From contig JAQFVV010012512.1 of assembly GCA_028023455.1 (NCBI GenBank), positions 3,261,935 through 3,325,934 of the forward strand: DNA of 64,000 nucleotides, read 5' to 3'. Positions 45,871 to 57,080 of this stretch are shown piece after piece. A program made the position numbers and the translations under genes. Positions within the stretch are counted from its first letter, which is position 1, and every line of letters starts with the position of its first letter. The notes beneath the pieces are model-generated. The model did not search any database. It saw nothing but the letters and a program-made list of their open reading frames with translations, and was not told the origin of the DNA. The DNA is from Epiperipatus broadwayi. Taxonomy: Eukaryota; Onychophora; Udeonychophora; Euonychophora; Peripatidae.

Positions 45871-47390
45871 ATGTCTCATACTGGCACCTATTTTAATCCC
45901 CCGCGCTTAAGGCAATTGCCTAATCAGTGGAGAGTAGTAGAAAGACTAGGAAGAGGGGTAGAGATACCATTAATAGGTGGGAAGAGAGTGTATGTATTAT
46001 TAGATCTTTTATTTCCTAATGATATGTTGTTGTTTTTTTCATATGTCATTGTGCACAGAAAGTAGGGAAGATGCGGAAGTTATGCTGCAAGGGTTGGTAA
46101 ACAGATGGAGATTAAATTTAGTCAAGTAAAATTAAAAGTAATGATGATAAATGCTGGGGGAAAAAGAAGAAAAATAATTTTATTGGGGAATATAAAGTTA
46201 AATGTGGTGAATAGATATAACCATTTGGGAATCATCTTAAGTAATCAGAGAAATTGCTTGGATGAATGGGGAGAAAAAATTGATAAATTAAGTGAAGAAA
46301 GGAACTGATAAAGAAATTAAATATTTTCTTATAATAAATATGATGCAGCTAGAATTATAAGGGAGCGGCAGTATCAGAGTTAACTTATGATAATGATGTG
46401 TTATGTGTTAGTAAAGAGGTGGTAGATTACTTAGAAAAAGTAAAATGAGAAGTAGGAAGACATGCATTAGATGCAGATGTGTAGTCAGAAAAGGAGACAA
46501 TTTGAGGAGAAATGGGATGGTCAAGTTTTTATCTGAGAGATGCAAAAAGCAAATGCAGTCAATTGCCATTTATGGATAATAATAGAATAGCCAAAATAGT
46601 ATTTAAGTGGGTTATGAGTAAAGGACAGGAAACAAGATGGGAAAGAAAGATAATACAATATTCAGAAGATTTGGATAGACTTTATGTCAATATATACAAA
46701 AGATGGGATGATTGTGTTAGGAAAATTTTTGAGGGTTATAGTGGCAATGAAGGGGATAGAAGAATAGATGCATTAATAAAAAAAATAGATGGAGAACTAG
46801 TATGGAGAGTAAAAAGAGTTTAAATATGTGTAGAAGTCAACAGAATATTGAATATGATTTAATTAATGCTAATAACAAGGAAACTAGTTTACTGTTTAGG
46901 GCTCAAACAGGATCATTAGCAATAAGGGAATATACACATAAATGAAGAAGTGTGGGTGATATAGTCTGCAAGTTATGTAAGGAATGCATAGAAAATGATA
47001 GGCATTTGTTAATTGAATGTAAATGCATATAAGCAGAAAGGTTGCAAATAATGAAGTTGTGGGAGAATAAATATCAAAAAAGTGATTATACAGAATGTGA
47101 GTTCTTGGTTTTTATCCTGGGTTTGAAAAAAAATAAGGGGGATTTAGTTATAAAGGCCATAGAGTGAACAAAGATAATGTGGTGGAAATGGGATGGAGCA
47201 GCATAGAAGAGAATATGATAAAAAACATAGAGAGGGGAATGGAAAGGGAAGAAAAGGTAGATAACAGATTTCTCTGAGCATAGTCATTGAGAGATTCCTG
47301 ACTCTGGGAAAGAAGAAGCCATAATGCAATGCATCACAAGTCATAACTATAAAATGTGATACATCTTTAGTAAAGGTTATTACTTGATAT
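45871..47390 (+). mobile_element. Non-LTR retrotransposon, C-terminal half of ORF2 (degenerate)
   Basis: Frames in order: 45871-46065 includes DMLLF (remnant of the RT active-site region); around 46070-46110 an EDAEVMLQGLVNRWRL stretch; 46105-46308 has KVMMINAGGKRR, VNRYNHLGIILS and DEWGEKIDKLSEER, typical of the thumb region of LINE RT; 46330-46440 REAAVSELTY-like; 46512-46823 WSSFYLRDAKSK; and a zinc-knuckle-like CKLCKECIENDRHLLIEC (46967-47020), i.e. C-x2-C-x8-H-x4-C, as found at the C end of several LINE clades. The 3' end at about 47390 has TAGTAAAGGTTATTA. Stops and shifts separate the pieces. Clade not certain. Confidence 0.7.
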
Positions 47391-48889
47391 TGTACTTAGT
47401 AATATCAATACTTTAATATGGCTTTAAAAGAAAACCTAATGTACGTGTACACACACATGGATAAATAAAAAGTAAGAAAATGTCAATTGCCACCAGACAT
47501 TGTCATGCACTTTAATTATATTATCTAGGTGTCTCAAGCTTGATTCAAGCACTAAACATGACACATATACTCACATGTTAGTACACCTAGGTCTCTCTTT
47601 ATGCGGACATATTTAACATGATTTTTATGCGATTCATGTTTCACCGGGAGTAAAACTCCGATAATGCGCTATTACTTTAAATAATAAATTTCACAAACTT
47701 ACATTATATTGAAAGTAATAGCACATTATTGGAATTCAACTTTCATCTTAGTAATTTCAATATTTTCAGTGCTTTAGAAATTTCAATATTTTCAGTGCTT
47801 TATAATAGTAAGATTTTATGCAATAATGAAATTAAAATCATGATTTCCACATTTTATGTATACACACATTAAATTTTACAAGATTATAATGTAAATTTGT
47901 TCAAACATTGTGCGTGTTAATTTTGCATTTTAAATCACATTCCGTTTTTGCTTTTTAAAAAAGAACGTAATCAATTATTAATCATTTAGTGTCCACAAGT
48001 TTATTTTTAAAAGGTGAATAATAGCAGTGGGCATAATTAAATTTGACAATTAAAAATTAAAATCTGATTTTTAATTGTAATTAATAATTTAAAAATTACT
48101 TACAGTGACTTGAAATTAATGTGATGTGAAATTTGATTTTTAAACGGAATTGAAAATTAAAAAATTAAAGACAAAAATAAGAATTTAATTTTTAGTTGTT
48201 AGTTTCATAAACAATTAATAAAATCATCATCTCAAAGATTAATTACTAATTACATTGACACCAGAAGACCATTAACACAACATGAGAGTGACATTAGCGC
48301 TAGTTGTATTTTCTCTTGTGAAGAATCTGATTGTTTACCAGTTTGCAAACGAACCTGTTTATCGGCAAATGGCAATAATAATTAAAACGTGTATAAAAAA
48401 TGTAAATTACTGTAAATTATGCATAAAAATATATTGTTTTGAATAAAATTAAATATTATAGTTAAAAAAAGTTTGTCTTGTATCAATTTTTTTCAAATTT
48501 GAAATTTTTTATTAGTCATATTTTATTTCCTTATTTTTTTTGTGCGAATTTTAAAGTAATTTTACGTTGGTGCTTTGCTTTTATGTGATTTTTGAAAAAT
48601 CACAGTCCGTATTCCCCCTTTTTCAAGGTAAGTTACATCTATTTTTGCATGATTTCATTTGCGTGTGTTTTCTGAGGAACCTATCTATCACATAAAACGA
48701 GACCCAGGTGTATATTATTTATATATAAATTACCACCAATCATTACAGATATAATAGTTTTAATGAATATACAGACTTTCATATATTAGTGGTTACTTTA
48801 GATCTTTTCTGGGCAAAAAGAAAATTATGGTCAGGGAAGGATCTTATAATCCTATAAATTAAATTTATGGATAGATCAGCTTTGAAAAT
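47391..48889. other. Region without supported genes
   Basis: 47640-47760 contains a near-complementary pair (ACTCCGATAATGCGCTATTAC and GTAATAGCACATTATTGGAAT), forming a hairpin about 110 bp long, and a duplicated TTTCAATATTTTCAGTGCTTTA at about 47758 and 47787. The rest is AT-rich, with (AATTAAAAATT)-like tracts at 48040-48190. Confidence 0.5.
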
Positions 48890-49955
48890 GAAGGCATTAT
48901 TCCTTTGAAAGCACTAAGTATAGAAATAATTATATTAGAGTTTAGTGTGGAGATATTACCATAAAATATCTGATCATTACAAGTAGAGTTGTTATTTTGA
49001 TTACATTTTAAATTATGTTGCAAGAATAATTGCGAAGTTAAAGCAGCTTTTTTGTAATCTTAAAAATGGAATGACTGCAGATCCTAATGAAGTATCTGAA
49101 TTTTAAAATTGATGATGATTTGTTTGCTTCAAAACTATTGAAACTGTTTATGAATATAAAAATCCATAAAGTTACATCACCTGATCTTAATGATGCTTCA
49201 GTTATTTCATTTTGTTAAAATAATAGACAAGATTTCATTAGTAATTAATATCATTATTTACTGCAGTAACTTTTTCAGGGATTTAATTGAGTTAGTTGTC
49301 TTCAGTAATAGATAAATAATTACCAGAGACTCAATGTGTTTCAGACAACCAAGAAGCATTATAAACACATTTTTCTGTTGCCAGACAAATGCAGGAAAGC
49401 ATGAGCAAAGGAATTATATGCTATTTTATTAGTTTAGTCAAAGCACTTGATTTCATTTATCGAGGAAGTTTATAGTGACAGCTGAGATTAGTTGGCTGTT
49501 TATCTAACTTTTTACAATTTCAACATAATGAAATATAAGAGAGCATTCTTATTGTTGGTGGAAAATTTGAGGCTCATAAAATGACAACCTAGCTCCAATT
49601 TTGGTTTTTTATTTTTCTCTGGAACAATTTATACAATCACTTCAGGAAGCAGACATCAAGACATCTAGTAGAATGATGGTAGAATTATTAAATTGAAACT
49701 TTATTTTCTTAACTTCAACTTCACAGTATACTGATTCTTATGCAATTTTTGCCCATTCAAAAGTTGACCTGCAAAATGCATTTAATGTTTTGAAATGCAA
49801 TCTGTACAACTGTGATTTAATAATTAATGTAAAAAAAAACCTGAAGTCTTTATCAGAAACAAAATTGGTTTGATAACTATCAGCTTAAAAGTGTGTCTCA
49901 ATTTAAATCTCTTAATAACTTTTAGATTAAACCACATGTTGATCATTTCTTAGGC
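48890..49955 (+). mobile_element. LINE reverse transcriptase relic, 5' piece
   Basis: Frame-hopping translation at 49430-49600 reads close to K-A-L-D-F-I-Y-R (the RT A-motif, normally F-D-x-V-N/D-R), then RLVGCLSNFL, ILIVGGKFEAH. At 49720-49840: QYTDSYAIFAHSKVDLQNAF, the active-site region (Y-x-D-D with the last D lost), then NLYNCDLIINVKK, which matches the L-x-I-N-x-x-K-T step. It stops near 49955, where family C hammerhead units begin. Its continuation is at 51061-51600. Confidence 0.65.
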
Positions 49956-50083
49956 TTGCCGAAACTGTTAAAATCAGAGATATAACTTTCCTTGCAATAG
50001 GCATCATTCAGTGAAATCCTGCGTAATCAATGGATGCAAGAAAGTTTGTGCATAAAATATTTATCTAGTGCCCTACTCATCCA

Positions 50084-50130
50084 ATATCTCCAGATAGTTT
50101 CTAGCCTGTGGTTTTTATCAGTGAAGAGCT
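50084..50130 (-). ncRNA. Hammerhead remnant (family C, minus unit)
   Basis: Minus strand: CTGATAA (50115-50121; G8 changed to A), stem II AACC...GGCTA decayed, GAAA (50098-50101), stem III ACTAT, stem I partly paired (TTCA with TGGA). One core change makes activity doubtful. Confidence 0.5.
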
Positions 50131-50447
50131 TTGGATCTGAAAGCACTGCACCTAGATCTTAGGATCTACCTTTTGTGTTAACTATAAAGTTATGAGTCTA
50201 AAATTGAAAACACAATAATATTTTCAATTAAAGTTCATTCTCTTGTATAGTTAGTTATACATATCTGAACTCAGTTCAGTATCAATACATTTGGTGTCCT
50301 TGGTTTTTTAATAACCATAGTCACCATTATGTACATAACTATTAGAAACCAGTCAACACTTAGACAATCCCAATATAGATAACAATCAAAAATTTCTAAC
50401 TGCTGTCAAGCAACCTAAGATCTAAGTGCAATTCTCTCAGATCTAAG

Positions 50448-50495
50448 GCTCCTCACTGATGACAGCCACAAGCTAAAAAATAATCTAGGGATATT
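50448..50495 (+). ncRNA. Hammerhead with GAAA changed to AAAA (family C)
   Basis: CTGATGA (50456-50462) and a clear 3-bp stem II AGC/GCT with loop CACAA are present, but the second core strand reads AAAA. Position 12 is the general-base guanine of hammerheads, so this copy should be dead. Confidence 0.6.
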
Positions 50496-50895
50496 GGGTG
50501 AATAGCACTAAATAGATATTTTTTGCACATACCATCTTGCATCCAATGATTACTCTGAATTGCAATGAGTGGCACTATGGTATGGAGAGTTTTGCCTCTG
50601 TTTTTAATAGCTTGAGTAAGCATAAGAAATGGTGATCATGAAATGTTTAGTGATTTAATACCAATTCTACACAATAGAATTATGGTGACTATGGTTGTTA
50701 AAGAACCAAAGACACCAAAATATGTAGATACTGAATTGAATTCACATATATATGACTATACAAGAGAGCTTGAGTTGAAAATATTATTTTTGTTTTCAAT
50801 TTCAGACTTATATCTTTATAGTTAACTAAAAAGATACAAAATGGCTGCTGGAGGGTTGTATTAGATCCTAAAATGTAGGTGAAATGCTCTCAGAT

Positions 50896-50942
50896 CCAAG
50901 CCTACTCAGTAATAAAAGCCACAAGCTAGAAACTAGTCTGAA
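50896..50942 (+). ncRNA. Hammerhead remnant (family C, second plus unit)
   Basis: The CTGATGA position reads about TCAGTAATAAA (mutated), while AGCCACAAGCT, GAAA and the stem III palindrome ACTAGT followed by C and TGAAC are intact. The complementary pattern of damage to the previous unit lets the ancestral core be recognised. Confidence 0.55.
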
Positions 50943-51060
50943 CACATTGGATGAGTAAGGTATTAGATAGGGATTTTATGCACAAACCTTCTTGCTTCCA
51001 CTGATTACTCTGGCTTGCACTGAGTGGTAATACTGTATGGAAAGTTTTGCCTCTGTTTTC

Positions 51061-51610
51061 ATCATTTATCTATTGAATATATCACACATTCCAATGTGCT
51101 CCTTGCATTTAATAAGCTAAAAGATAGAGCATTTCATCACAGTTCTGTAACTAATCTGTTTAAGTTAGTTGAACATGAAGATAGTTTTTATCCATTATTA
51201 CATGCAAATGAGACTTGGATACTCTACTAAGTAAGATAAAAACATTAAAAAATTATTATTGAAGGTTATTCTCTAATATTCTAAAAATAAGTTGGCATGT
51301 CCATATGGAATTGATGGTAGTAGATTTCCTACAGAAGAATTGTATGGTGAACTTGATCATGGGTTTGAGTGGAAGAGATAGACCCTCAATTCCTACAAAA
51401 GAATTGTATGGTGAACTTGATCATGGGTTTGAGTGGAAGAGATAGACCCTCATTTATAATTCAAGATAAAATATGAGAGCTAAAATTGGTCAAGAGGTTT
51501 AGAGTCTTTAAGAAGAAATTAAAAAAATAGCATTGCAAAATGTCAAATAAACATATTCAAAGATCAGCATGTAATGGTAATGGGTGTGAATAATTTGTAT
51601 AAATTATCCA
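51061..51610 (+). mobile_element. LINE relic, 3' piece (continues 48890-49955)
   Basis: Translation reads AFNKLKDRAFHHSSVTN, VVEHEDSFYPLLHANETWILY, then shifted frames ILRISWHVH-like (about 51280-51310) and ELYGELDHGFEW. The L-L-x-A-x-E-T-W-x-L-Y and G-E-L-x-H-G motifs are typical of the C-terminal region of many LINE ORF2 proteins. The 5' piece ends before this region, which supports a single LINE split by family C. A 64-bp tandem duplication lies at 51326-51453. Confidence 0.65.
51326..51453 (+). repeat. 64-bp tandem duplication inside the LINE relic
   Basis: GAATTGTATGGTGAACTTG begins at 51337 and again at 51401; the following 50 bases are identical. It duplicates the G-E-L-x-H-G region and arose after the LINE died. 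Confidence 0.9.
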
Positions 51611-51800
51611 AAATCACATCACTATTATTTATTTATTTTAAGCCAATAAATATTACATGATCACCATTTCTTATGCTTGCTTATAACTGTTATTAAACAG
51701 GCAGAAACTCACTATACGTATTGCCACACTGCAAGCTAGAGTAATCAATGGATGCCAGAAGGCTTGTGCATAAAATTCCCATCTAGTGCTTACTCATCCA

Positions 51801-51847
51801 ATACCCAGACTAGTTTTTGGCTTGTGGCCTGCTTAATAAGGTATTGG
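51801..51847 (-). ncRNA. Hammerhead remnant (family C)
   Basis: Minus strand keeps GGCC/GGCC-type stem II (GGCCACAAGCC), AAAA in place of GAAA, stem III ACTAGT and CTGGG, but CTGATGA has become ATTAAGC-like. Inactive. Confidence 0.5.
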
Positions 51848-52057
51848 TGGCTATGGTTATTAAAGAAACAAAGACACCAAAATGTGTGGGTACTGAACTG
51901 AGTTCAGATTATATGATTATATAAGCTGATGGGCTTGGATTGAAAATATTAAGGTGTTTTCAATTTAGGACTCATAGTTTTGTAGTTGGGAAAAAAGATG
52001 GCTGCTGAAGGGTTGCATTAGATCCTAAGATCTAGGTGCAGTGCTATCAGATCCAAG

Positions 52058-52104
52058 GCTCCTTACTGAAGAAGGCCATAAGCCAGAAACTAGTCTGGGA
52101 ATGC
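52058..52104 (+). ncRNA. Hammerhead ribozyme, complete core (family C)
   Basis: CTGAAGA (52066-52072, N7 = A), stem II GGC/GCC (loop CATAA, closed by an A-A mismatch), GAAA (52086-52089), stem III ACTAGT (52089-52094), cleavage residue C52095, stem I TGGG with CTTA (A-U, two U-G, C-G). All invariant residues present; stem I weak because of wobbles. Confidence 0.65.
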
Positions 52105-52215
52105 TGGATGAGTAGGCACTAGATGGGGATTTTATGCACAGGCCTTCTGGCATCCATTGATTACTCTGGCTTGCATTGTGGCAATGCGTATAGTGAGTTT
52201 TTGCCTGTTTTATTC

Positions 52216-52561
52216 ATTTATTTATTCTTCTTTTATTGTTATTTTTTTGAATTTGGATTATATTTTTTCAATGCAAATGGTTGTCCTAATTTGATTTGCT
52301 TTGCAAAGTTTCAATTACTATTCAAAAGCAATGTGAGAAGGAGACTTACAAAAGTTAAACTGAATTCTATCTTATTTTTTAAGCATATATTAATTTTGTC
52401 TTTGTCTGCTTTCTTTGTCTTTTAATCAAAGGAGTTTAACAATAATATGTGGAAATTATTTCTGTTTTATTGAGGTACAGGAGCATAATTAAGTTTTAAA
52501 AAAAAATAGTTTCTTTTAGTCAAAAATATTTTGGTAATTACACTTCCTGCACTGCTGTTTT
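52216..52561. other. T-rich spacer
   Basis: A 100-codon plus-strand frame at 52123-52425 begins in the family C unit and continues through hydrophobic T-rich sequence; not a gene. Confidence 0.5.
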
Positions 52562-52562
52562 A

Positions 52563-52622
<60 letters not shown>
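52562..52622. repeat. (TAA)n microsatellite, ~60 bp
   Basis: Twenty uninterrupted ATA/TAA triplets. Confidence 0.97.
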
Positions 52623-53359
52623 TGCACAGTTAGTGTTGTATAGATCATATGATATTCAAAACATTTATACGCCTTTTTGAAGGTAGCATTCTATTTCAAA
52701 TGATCCCCAACTAAAATTTGTCTATTTAACTTCTTTGAAAATTAGTTTAGAAAACATTGGCTCTCAAATCTATAACTTTATCCAGATGCTAAATTATAAG
52801 CAGTTGCTAAATATTATAGATGGATTTAACTTATGGGTAATGCACTCATAAGGTTACTACATGTTCATTCAAGTAATTTATATTAGAAAAAATAAATTCT
52901 TATATTCGTGTTGACACTTTAATATCCCTTGAATAAAAAGTTTCTGCTAAGGTAGTAATTTAATATTATTACAAATGTCTAATATGTGGATTATCAGCTC
53001 TTTTCCAATAAATATCTATTTACCACAGTGTGCAATGCCTATCGAATTTGCATGTGATTTTTTCATAATTTACATATTTTAGTTAAAATGATGTGAAATT
53101 TGCATTCGAGTTTTGAGATTATGTTGAACGTTGTGAGCATATTTATATGAGATTGGATTGCTATGTGTGGTGGAGTCTCACCTAATTTTTGATCTACTGA
53201 TGATATCATGTATGAATGGCAGAAACCCTTGTCTAGTAAGAGAGTGGTTGATTTGTTCTTCAAACATTGCCAGTTAAAATGTCAGAAAATTTTTATAAAG
53301 AGCATATGTAAATAATGTTAATATTATATATATGCAAAAAAAGTGAAAGCAGTCAATTT
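52623..53359. other. AT-rich spacer with one doubtful hammerhead-like string
   Basis: CTGATGA at 53195 and GAAA 18 bases later occur in order, but stems are poor (see rejected items). Nothing else recognised. Confidence 0.4.
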
Positions 53360-53420
53360 CTAAACAATTCCAAGAATCTCAGTTGTTGCCTTGACAATTG
53401 AGATTATTGGTATTGTTTAG
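53360..53420. repeat. Hairpin, ~26-bp imperfect arms
   Basis: CTAAACAATTCCAAGAATCTC pairs with GAGATTATTGGTATTGTTTAG; the loop TTGTTGCCTTGACAA has its own short stem. Related in design to the hairpin at 13370-13474. Confidence 0.75.
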
Positions 53421-53564
53421 TATGATATATATATATATAATTTTATCCAGCTTTATTTTTCTAGCAGAGAATAAGTAAATTTTCAATTTCTAATAATAAG
53501 AAGAAATCCATTTTTAAATTATGGCAAATCTAATATTATTTATTATTAGGAAACCCTATATGGA

Positions 53565-53770
53565 TGGGTACATAGATAGATAGATGGATGGATGATGGAT
53601 AGATAAATAGATAGCTGAATAGATGGATGAATTGATGAATAGATAAGTAGGGTAGGTATGTTAATAAATAGATAGATAGATAAACAGATAGATAGACAAA
53701 TAGGGATATATAGATAGACATATAAATAGATAGGCATGTAAATAGAAAGAGAGAGGTATGTAGGTAAGTA
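53565..53770. repeat. Degenerate GATA/GGTA microsatellite
   Basis: Interrupted GATA, GATG and GTAG repeats over 200 bp. Both minus-strand frames of Ser-Ile-Tyr-Leu type are artefacts of it. Confidence 0.9.
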
Positions 53771-54649
53771 AGTAAATGTAGAGGAAGGCAGATAAGAAGG
53801 TAGGTTGAACTCTTGCTTTAATCTTGTTACATGTGTTGCACTTAAAAGGAAAATGGCATTAGCAAAGATAAGGTGAAAAAGAAAAATGTTGTGGGTCTAA
53901 CATTCTGAAAAAACCTGTTCTATATTATTAAAAAGTTCATTCAGGCATGATATACATAAACAAATTAAGTTATATGTGAATGAATTGTGATGTTTCTACA
54001 TGATTGAAGTTTAGGGAAATGAAATGAAAAATTATCTATGGTTTAATACTATAATTACTCACATTTTCAAATCAAGATAACTAGCTATATATTTTTATTA
54101 AGGCCAAAACTAACATCATAGTTATTCCAATTATAAGTTAGCTGGTGGCAGTTTTGACCTTCTTTTTAGTTTATAGTAATTATATAGTAGTGACACATTT
54201 CATCAAGTTTTACCTGTTATAAGCATTGAGTAAAATCAGGAAATAACAAATGGTAGGCAGATAGAATTAATTATGGACAATTGAGTTTATTTTAAAGATA
54301 GGACTAAATTTACAATGTATCTATTAAGTTCAACTTTTTTTTGAGGTTTTTTTTCAACATTTTTTGATATAAAAGGCTGATTATCTATAAATTGATCACA
54401 GTAATCTTATGGTCTACTATTTAGAAATCCATTGATTTTACAATTACTTGCATTTTGGGATCTGGAATTCTAAGAAAGATGTCATTACTGGCTTAGTTAA
54501 AATAAACAGAAAATTATAGAATAGTTTGTAAGTATCAAAATGTAGTCAAACTTGCTTATAACTTTCAATGGCAGCTTTCCTATAACTGATTTTGAGAAAG
54601 TTTTATAATTCAGTTTTTATTCTATAATATACTGATATTATTCAAAGAG
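53771..54649. other. AT-rich spacer, nothing recognised
   Basis: No coding or repeat signal found. Confidence 0.45.
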
Positions 54650-54735
54650 CTTCATGATACAGTTTGTTAATACATCTGTTTGCCATGACTACATTCTTAG
54701 ATTCAAATCCAAACTTGGTGAATGTTGAAATTTTT
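54650..54735 (+). mobile_element. tRNA-derived SINE
   Basis: A-box-like ACAGTTTGTTAATACATC, an anticodon-arm-like CTGTTTGCCATGACTAC, and a good B-box AGATTCAAATCC, followed by AAAC. The body continues with AATTTTTCCAGACAC and a T-run. Head resembles a tRNA with GCC anticodon, but decayed. Not a functional tRNA: stems do not close. Confidence 0.6.
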
Positions 54736-55164
54736 CCAGACACAAGTAGGCCTAAGATTTTTTTTTATACAGCTGACTCATATCTAACTTAGTTTACCTA
54801 TTTTTAATTAGTTAATTAGGTATTTTACTAACCACAAGTAAAAGTTCCAAATTAATGTGAGTTGGACTGATGAGTGGGTGATATATTGATTGTAAAACCA
54901 AACAATGTTATTATGATATGAATAGCATTCATTGCTAGTGAATGAGATGTTTTACTCATATGCACATTGAATTCATGCTTTACCTTTATCTTACTTTTAT
55001 AAAAAAAAAAATATTAATGAATATTAATATGGCTATAATAACATCAAATCTCATAATTTTTTAACTGATGGAATATGTGATAAAGCAAGAAAATATCTCT
55101 AATTTAATGCCATCTATGAAAAGTTGAATAATCAATGACTATCAGGTGGTAATATGTTAAGGTT
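54736..55164. other. AT-rich spacer
   Basis: May include the SINE body up to about 54800. Nothing else supported. Confidence 0.45.
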
Positions 55165-55225
55165 CTCATCCTCAGACAAGTTTCTGGATTTTAGTTTTAT
55201 CAATGAAATTTGGGATTCAATGTTG
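55165..55225 (-). ncRNA. Hammerhead remnant (isolated)
   Basis: Minus strand: TTGATAA (two core changes from CTGATGA), TCCA then GAAA, stem III ACTTGT, cleavage residue C, then TGAGGATG, which pairs with the upstream TTTCA. The relic has family A/B style stem I but lies alone. Confidence 0.4.
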
Positions 55226-56859
55226 GAATTAATCATTTTAATTCTATTTTACTATTTAATTATAAAAGCCTAAAATTTAAAACACCCCAAAGTTTTGAAC
55301 CCAAACGTATTTGCTTAAGACTAATGTAGATTTGACTCCAGGTCAGTAATATATTTTAGTACCCATTATTAATTCTGGGTCCTTTTTTTTTAAACTAGAA
55401 ATGTTAATAACAATAAACCACTTAATTTCTTAGGTTGCACAATATGTGTGAAAACAAAAATAGCTGTCATTATTCCAGGTTACTAAAGATGGCACTAGGA
55501 TAGAGAGTTGTTTGTGTTTTATTATTAATATATATATCTTAGAACATTTTAAAAGTCAAATTTTATCTAAACTTTGCAGCTAAATTTTATCAATATTTAC
55601 TTGTCTTATTTTGTTTCAAAATTTTCTAATCTCTTTTTTAATATATTTGCGATGACGAGAAAAAAACAAATCGTGAAAAAAAAAAATTCTTGACGTCTGA
55701 ACTTTTGAAATTTTATCACCTCATAAAATTATTTCTGTACAAAAACGCCTTAGTTAGGAATAATGTTTTAAATTAATTGTATGAAAACATTTTTAAAAAA
55801 AATAGTTGCAGATAAGCATGTTCATATTAATAAAATAAATTTTAGTACATTACGCATGTGCCGCCTATCTTAGTAGTGTGTGCGCGCGCGCGTCTACATT
55901 CTAATGTAAAACACGCAATGTGTTGCAATAATAAGTGATTCATTTGCGCTCTCTTCAAGTTGTATGCAAGACCAATTCTAAATCAACACTTATGCTATTC
56001 ACTACAAAATTTTAAGGGAGGTACATATCTGGATCATCTTTATTGCTCTTTATCCCACTATAAAAGCTTACAAACTATTCGAAAACATTTTTGAATGATT
56101 ACCATACACAGTTTGAATTATTTAAATTTTTCAGTAATAGTTTTTCCCAATTTAAAACAAAATTTAATGTTAGCAGGTTTTTCTATCATAAGTTAAGATA
56201 CAAAACACACAGTCTTATTTCATGTTCATAGCCCAGATATCCTTGTACTTTAAACTTTTTGTGGTGAACATCTAAACTATATCATTACATAATATATGCT
56301 TTCATTCAGATACATCACTGCAAACAACTTGGGGAAAAAATCAGTTACCAGTTATCTTTTCATTGAGACACTACTAATTGTATGTTATTTGAATATAAAA
56401 CATTTTCATTTTCTACTTTAACTGCTCATAGGTTAATTGAGTAAATATATATTTCAATTTGAAAAGTTGATTCCAAAAAGAAATATCGGGTTTAGCCTGT
56501 TTTCCAGAGAAATCGGTCTTTTTTTAATATTTATGCTATAGTTATTCAAACAGTAATGATTTTTATTTTTTTAAATCTCAAAAAGACCTAAACATTTCTT
56601 AATGTCAACTTTCTGCCAGATTCCTTTTATTAAATACCATATATGTATATGACAATTGCTAGAACATTCGTGATTCAAAATCAAATTTATTGTAATATAC
56701 TATATATATAGAAAAGTCTGACTATTGTTTCTATGTAAGTATTTAGGTATTTCAAATCTCATTGAATTGGAGATTACTGGTCAAAATGTATGTATAATGA
56801 GAAACTGACATGGAAGATTTTACATTAAGAGATACTCTAAGATTTACAACAACACATAC
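55226..56859. other. Region without supported genes
   Basis: 55620-55960 retains CpG, including a (CG)n-like stretch GTGTGCGCGCGCGCG at about 55880, and GCATGTGCCGCC, which resembles motifs of the dispersed repeat at 21480/44340 on the other strand. The rest is AT-rich. Confidence 0.45.
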
Positions 56860-57080
56860 ATGATCACCATTTCTTATGCTTGCTCAAGCTGCTAAAATAA
56901 GCAAAACTGTCCATACAGTACTGCCACTCAATTCAAGCCAGAGTAATCAATTGATGCAAAAAACTGTATTGGATGAGTAGGCACTATGTAGGGATTTTAT
57001 GCACAAACCTTGCATCCATTGATCACTCTATTTTGCACTGAGTGGCACCACTGTATGGAGAGTTTTGCCTGGTTTATAAC
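56860..57080. mobile_element. Family C fragment pair (no hammerhead)
   Basis: Left half ATGATCACCATTTCTTATGC, AGCAAAACTGTCCATACAG, CCAGAGTAATCAATTGATGC; right half GGATGAGTAGGCACTATG, GGGATTTTATGCACAAACC, TTGCATCCATTGATCACTC, AGTGGCACCACTGTATGG and AGAGTTTTGCCTG. It is an inverted pair of the unit end opposite to the hammerhead; the ribozyme part is missing. Confidence 0.7.

Larger units (their letters stand above)
49960..51060. mobile_element. Family C hammerhead units inserted in the LINE
   Basis: Contains one minus-orientation unit (about 49960-50350) and two plus units (about 50405-50640 and 50830-51055) with a ~450-bp spacing between plus hammerheads. Each unit holds: AGATCTAGGTGCA-type motif, hammerhead, GATGAGTAGGCACTAG-type, GGGATTTTATGCACA, GATTACTCTGGCTTGCA and GGAGAGTTTTGCC. 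The other end holds TGAACTCAGTTCAG and GACACCAAAATGTG. There is no protein coding. LINE similarity stops at the left edge and resumes at the right edge, so the cluster inserted into the LINE. Confidence 0.7.
51650..52215. mobile_element. Family C pair: minus unit then plus unit
   Basis: The outer ends match as complements: ATCACCATTTCTTATGCTTGC (51661) and its relatives at 50610-50640; AACAGGCA and TGCCTGTT at 51696 and 52203; ATCAATGGATGCCAGAAGGC (51748) with GCCTTCTGGCATCCATTGAT (52142). The interior has hammerhead regions in both orientations. It is a head-to-head palindrome of two units with an unpaired middle that carries GACACCAAAATGTG and CTGAGTTCAG. Confidence 0.75.

Noticed and set aside
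53190-53245. CTGATGA followed by GAAA, C and TAG
   Set aside because: Order fits a hammerhead, but stem II does not pair and stem I is only 3 bp (CTA/TAG); not distinguishable from chance.
54866-54900. CTGATGAGTGGG string
   Set aside because: No GAAA strand or stem downstream.
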